NCBI GenBank assembly: GCA_037367405.1
Contig: JAZKJV010010132.1
Coordinates: forward strand, 496,001-560,000
DNA from: Ottelia alismoides
Lineage: Eukaryota > Streptophyta > Magnoliopsida > Alismatales > Hydrocharitaceae
Length of the DNA: 64,000 bases
Direction: 5' to 3'
A program made the translations under genes and the position numbers. The notes below the pieces were generated by a model that did no database searches, was not told the DNA's origin, and was given only the letters and a program-made list of their open reading frames with translations. Shown here one piece after another: positions 60,715-64,000 of the stretch (positions are counted from its first letter, which is position 1; each line of letters starts with the position of its first letter).

Positions 60715-61073
60715 TGAATAATAATCCTACACATGGAGAAGACTTTATGTATCTCAAAATAATATATACATCATCCATGTGTACCTGTCGGGTTGTTTAA
60801 TGAATTGACTCACCCGACTGACTGCAAATGAGATATCCGGTCTGGTTATAGTTACATAAAGAAGCTTCCCCACTGTTTCTCTGTATTGTTTCCTGTCCAT
60901 CTCTTCTGTATCATCATCATACAACATCATACTAGGGTCCATAGGATTGGTGGTTGATTGATATCTAATCATTCCTATCTCAATTAGCATATATGTCACA
61001 TACTTCCGTTGGGTCATCACAAGACCCTGCTGTTTTCTAGCAAATTCTAATCCCAAGTGTTAAAAAAATAATA
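60715..61073 (-). mobile_element. Copia C: RT C-terminal part (minus), continues into 55667-55049
   Basis: The minus frame at 60754-61056 reads GLEFARKQQGLVMTQRKYV, PMDPSMMLY and TRPDISFAVSRVSQFIKQP, the end of the Copia RT. The 5' side is cut off at about 61060. Beyond it come only ~16 bases and a primer-binding-site sequence belonging to the neighbouring LTR element, so everything from gag to most of RT is missing. Confidence 0.87.
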
Positions 61074-61087
61074 TAGCTCTGATACCA

Positions 61088-63922
61088 TGTTAGAAAATAA
61101 ACATGTGGAAGTAAATCAAAGAAAAGAATAAAACTTTATGGACACCGGGATTTTAACGTGGAACCTTGCTCCCGAAGGAGTGGGATGAAATCATAATAGA
61201 AGGCCTCAAAGGGCCATATGCTTCATTGCTTTTTCTCTCATTTGAATACAATGGATGTGGGGGTCTATATATAGCCGCACTGAGTTCCCACATCTCCAGC
61301 TGGTAGATGTGGGACTAAAGACATGAATGTCGTAAATGGATTCTGGAGAGATCTGTTTACCCATCTACACTATAAGTAGCGCACAACCAAATACTCCAAC
61401 ACTCCCCTTCAAATTGGAGCATGCAATGCTCAACTTGGACTGACAGAAAGAAATCTCAACTCACGCTATATAACACTACAAACAATATCAACTCAATGCG
61501 CACAACTGTTGGCTGCTGTCGAAGTCGTTTCTTCTCATGCCGTGCAGGTGAGGAGGACGAACATGTTGGAGTGTGAGTCAAATGAATCTCCTCGTCAGGG
61601 AGAATGTGATATGTACTGCACCTGTCAGAATCACTGCAACTGAAAATGAGTCTCTTACACGGAGAACTCTGGCTCGCCACAACATGTGGACAACTGCTCC
61701 ATCTCTGAAAGGGCCAAACTGAAAAGTCGTGGAGTGCAGTCCTCGTCAGAGTTCATGATCGTTGGAGAATGGAGTCTGAAAAGTCTCATCATCGGAGAAC
61801 TGGGTCTCTCCCATCTGGCACATAGAATGGTACTCTACTCTGGAGTCCCTATGAAACCACATGAAAACCCTAGCTAACATGGCATAGGGAATGATCCTCT
61901 ACTCTGGAGTCCCTATGGATCACATGAAAACTCTGGCTGACACATAAAAGATGGGGACCACACAAAGATGGCATACACGTGCTCATATGAAAGAGGACCA
62001 CATACACGTGTGTCTGAAACTGAAGACTTGGAACTAACTGAACGCCGAGTTTGAATATCTGAGAAACTGTAGAGTCTGGAAACTGAATGGCCTGGAAATC
62101 TAACATTTGAATCTGGAACCGACCTGTGACTCTACATAATACTCCCCTTTCTCCCATACTTGTCGGAAAACAATTCCATACTTGTCGACAAAGTTGGACA
62201 ATAGAAATGGGGAGAACAAAATCAAATAAGCCGTCACATTTTCGGCTTTTCTTCCCAATGAAAATTTTCTTATCGACTATTCCAATTTTTTTAACATAAG
62301 CTATTCACATTTTTTTTTGCTTTTTTGCAAATATTTTGCGTATGGCTTTTCTTTGTACGTGCCTCTTTTCTTCCCATTTTTTATAACGATTCTTCTCCCT
62401 TTTTTTAAGACATTCAAACATTTTTTTTGTATACATGGCCCAAACAGGGCCCAAATTACATTAGCTCCTCCTCTCCTTTTTTTTCTCAAACATTTTTTTA
62501 ATACTGGCCCAACTCCCCCTCCTTTCCTTTTTTTATACGGCAGCCCATCTGAGCTCTCTCAATAACAATTTATTTATAACAGTGGCCCACTTGGGGCTTT
62601 CAAATAAGTAGCCCATTTTTTTAAGGGCCTTGTCAGTGGCCCTCGGGTTCCCATCGTGGGAACCCTTCTCTTCAAAAGGACGCCGCCACCCATGGGTTTC
62701 TTCTAGATCGAGATGCACGCTGCCACCAATAGGGGATTGCTGGGGTTGCCGCTGCAGCAAAATTGAAGGAGCCATCGCTGCTCTGTCGCTGAACTGGAGG
62801 AGGAGAGGAGCCTCTGCTTGTGGAGCATCGCGCATGATGGAGACTGTAGGTGCAGGGGGAGCGCCGTCAGGGATTTGTGGGGAGGCATGAGATTCAAGAG
62901 AGGGAGGAGATGCCGCTCGCGGAAGGAGATGCTCCGTAGGAGCTTTGAGATGTTTGCGTCGTCGTCGACGAGTTCACGGAAAACATCACTGTGTCGTCCC
63001 TAGGTGGGTTTTCGCGCAGTGTTTTGCGTGGTGGGGATCGACTGTATGTTGGAGGTGCACCGTCACCCCCTGAGGGAGCCACTGGAGCATCGGGCTCTCT
63101 TGGAATCCTGGAAGATGGCGCAACACCGCCTGGGCTGCTGCTGCCCACGCGAAGGAGGAAGGGAAGAACACGTGACTAGGGCTCGCCGCATCTGGAGCCT
63201 TGGAGGTTCGACAATGGAGGTTTGGCGCAACACCGACTGGGATCTGGAAATCGGGCGACGATGGAGAATGAGCTTGAGAGGAGGTTCGACGATCTGGAGT
63301 TTACGCGCAGCTCCTGGAAGAGCACAACAATTTGGGTATCGTGTCGCATGTTGCGGCTAGGACTGCTGCTTGAGATTCTCGCATGACATTCGATAGAAGA
63401 TGCATTACCGTACAAAACTTAGGGTTTCTTCAGAAACCCTATAACCTTTTAAAATCGATCATGAACAATAGATTTAGAATAATTTTATTCACACACAATT
63501 TTCAAGAATAGAAATTCAAAAATGAATTTCGAATAAAAACTTTAATATTCTCGAGAATCGACCCGCTCTAATACCATGTTATGAAAATAACATAGCTCTG
63601 ATACCATATTAGAAAATAAACATGCAGAAGTAAATCAGAGAAAAGAATAAAACTTTATGGACATCGAGATTTTAACGTAGATCCCTACTCCCTAAGGAGC
63701 GGGATGAAACCACGGGAGAATGCCTCAAAGGGCCATATGTTTCATTGCTTTCTCTCTCATCTGGATACAATGGGTGTAGGGGTCTATATATAGCCTCCAC
63801 CGAGTCTTCACATCTCCCAACTGGTAGATGTGGGACTAAAGACGTGGATGTGGTCAATGGATCCTATAGAGATCCATTTACCCATCTACAATATAAGTGG
63901 CGCACAACCAAATACTCCAACA
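61088..63922 (-). mobile_element. Short non-autonomous LTR element E (2,835 bp, 314/316-bp LTRs, no genes)
   Basis: Direct repeats 61088-61401 and 63607-63922 have, in minus sense, TGTTGGAGTATTTGG...ends (inner right end mutated to TA). A primer-binding site (TGGTATCAGAGC on minus, 63595-63606) adjoins the right LTR and a polypurine tract (GAAGGGGAG on minus, 61402-61410) adjoins the left LTR. Both LTRs carry CTATATATAG as a TATA-like site. The 2.2-kb interior has no retroviral-type domain. Size lies between TRIM and LARD classes. No target duplication was found. Confidence 0.82.
61402..63606 (-). other. Interior of element E: non-coding, with a GC-rich block
   Basis: 61402-62160 has repeated phrases, including CTACTCTGGAGTCCCTATG at about 61832 and 61898. 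62160-62620 is T-rich on plus with 'GGCCCA' phrases. 62640-63360 is GC-rich, with many overlapping frames on both strands and no domain; it could be a captured host fragment or a structured leader. Near 63570-63606 a 'CTCTRATACCAT' unit occurs twice. Confidence 0.55.
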
Positions 63923-64000
63923 CCAAGAAATATCGTAAGGTGCCAAGATCCTTGGTAACAAAGTGTCGGCTCAGGAATTCATTAGCCCTATTTATCCCCT
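63923..64000. other. Flank of element E at the window end
   Basis: Too short to assign. Confidence 0.4.

Noticed and set aside
62533..63415. Many overlapping frames at the right end as a gene cluster
   Set aside because: They overlap on both strands without domains, inside the interior of element E.

Overview
The window is nuclear DNA of a flowering plant, dominated by transposable elements. The evidence is a MuDR-type MULE carrying a plant mobile domain gene, Ty1/copia elements primed by initiator tRNA-Met, L1-like and RTE-like LINEs, hAT elements, tRNA-derived SINEs, and two plant gene first exons with canonical GT donors. No rRNA gene, CRISPR array, organellar or bacterial segment was seen. 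Species cannot be read from this.

Layout. 1-1560: decayed Copia, minus strand. 1560-2247: LINE 3' end (zinc-binding RVT domain), plus. 2257-8335: structurally complete MULE with ~215-230 bp TIRs and a perfect 9-bp TSD, carrying mudrA and a four-exon plant mobile domain gene, both broken only by in-frame stops. 8345-10130: L1-like LINE, minus. 11081-11219: first coding exon of a HAL2-like PAP phosphatase, minus. 12161-12216: tRNA-like pol III boxes. 13216-14760: non-autonomous hAT with 8-bp TSD. 15460-17310: old truncated LTR. 18951-29528: young Copia (A, minus) with 2.64-kb LTRs. 29725-38443: same-family Copia (B, plus), whose 5' LTR has lost 2 kb. 41632-46215: RTE-type LINE, minus, split by a 3.9-kb solo LTR (42008-45906). 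47781-47837: first coding exon of a SCAMP gene, plus. 48650-54070: L1-like LINE, minus, split by a 464-bp hAT MITE. 54557-54931: two SINEs. 55049-61073: Copia (minus) split by another Copia (plus, 55668-60714). 61088-63922: short coding-less LTR element.

The two host genes are divergent and only exon 1 of each is visible. Either each has a first intron longer than 11-16 kb filled with nested transposons, or each is a stranded fragment; the window cannot decide. The ~36.5 kb between them is almost wholly nested transposons.

Most unusual observations: the MULE whose two genes carry five stops but no frameshift, with palindrome arrays near its ends; and the Copia A/B pair, which share the same stops and the same frameshift although A's LTRs differ by only about a dozen substitutions. 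That pattern says a long-defective family was still being mobilised by someone else's proteins.
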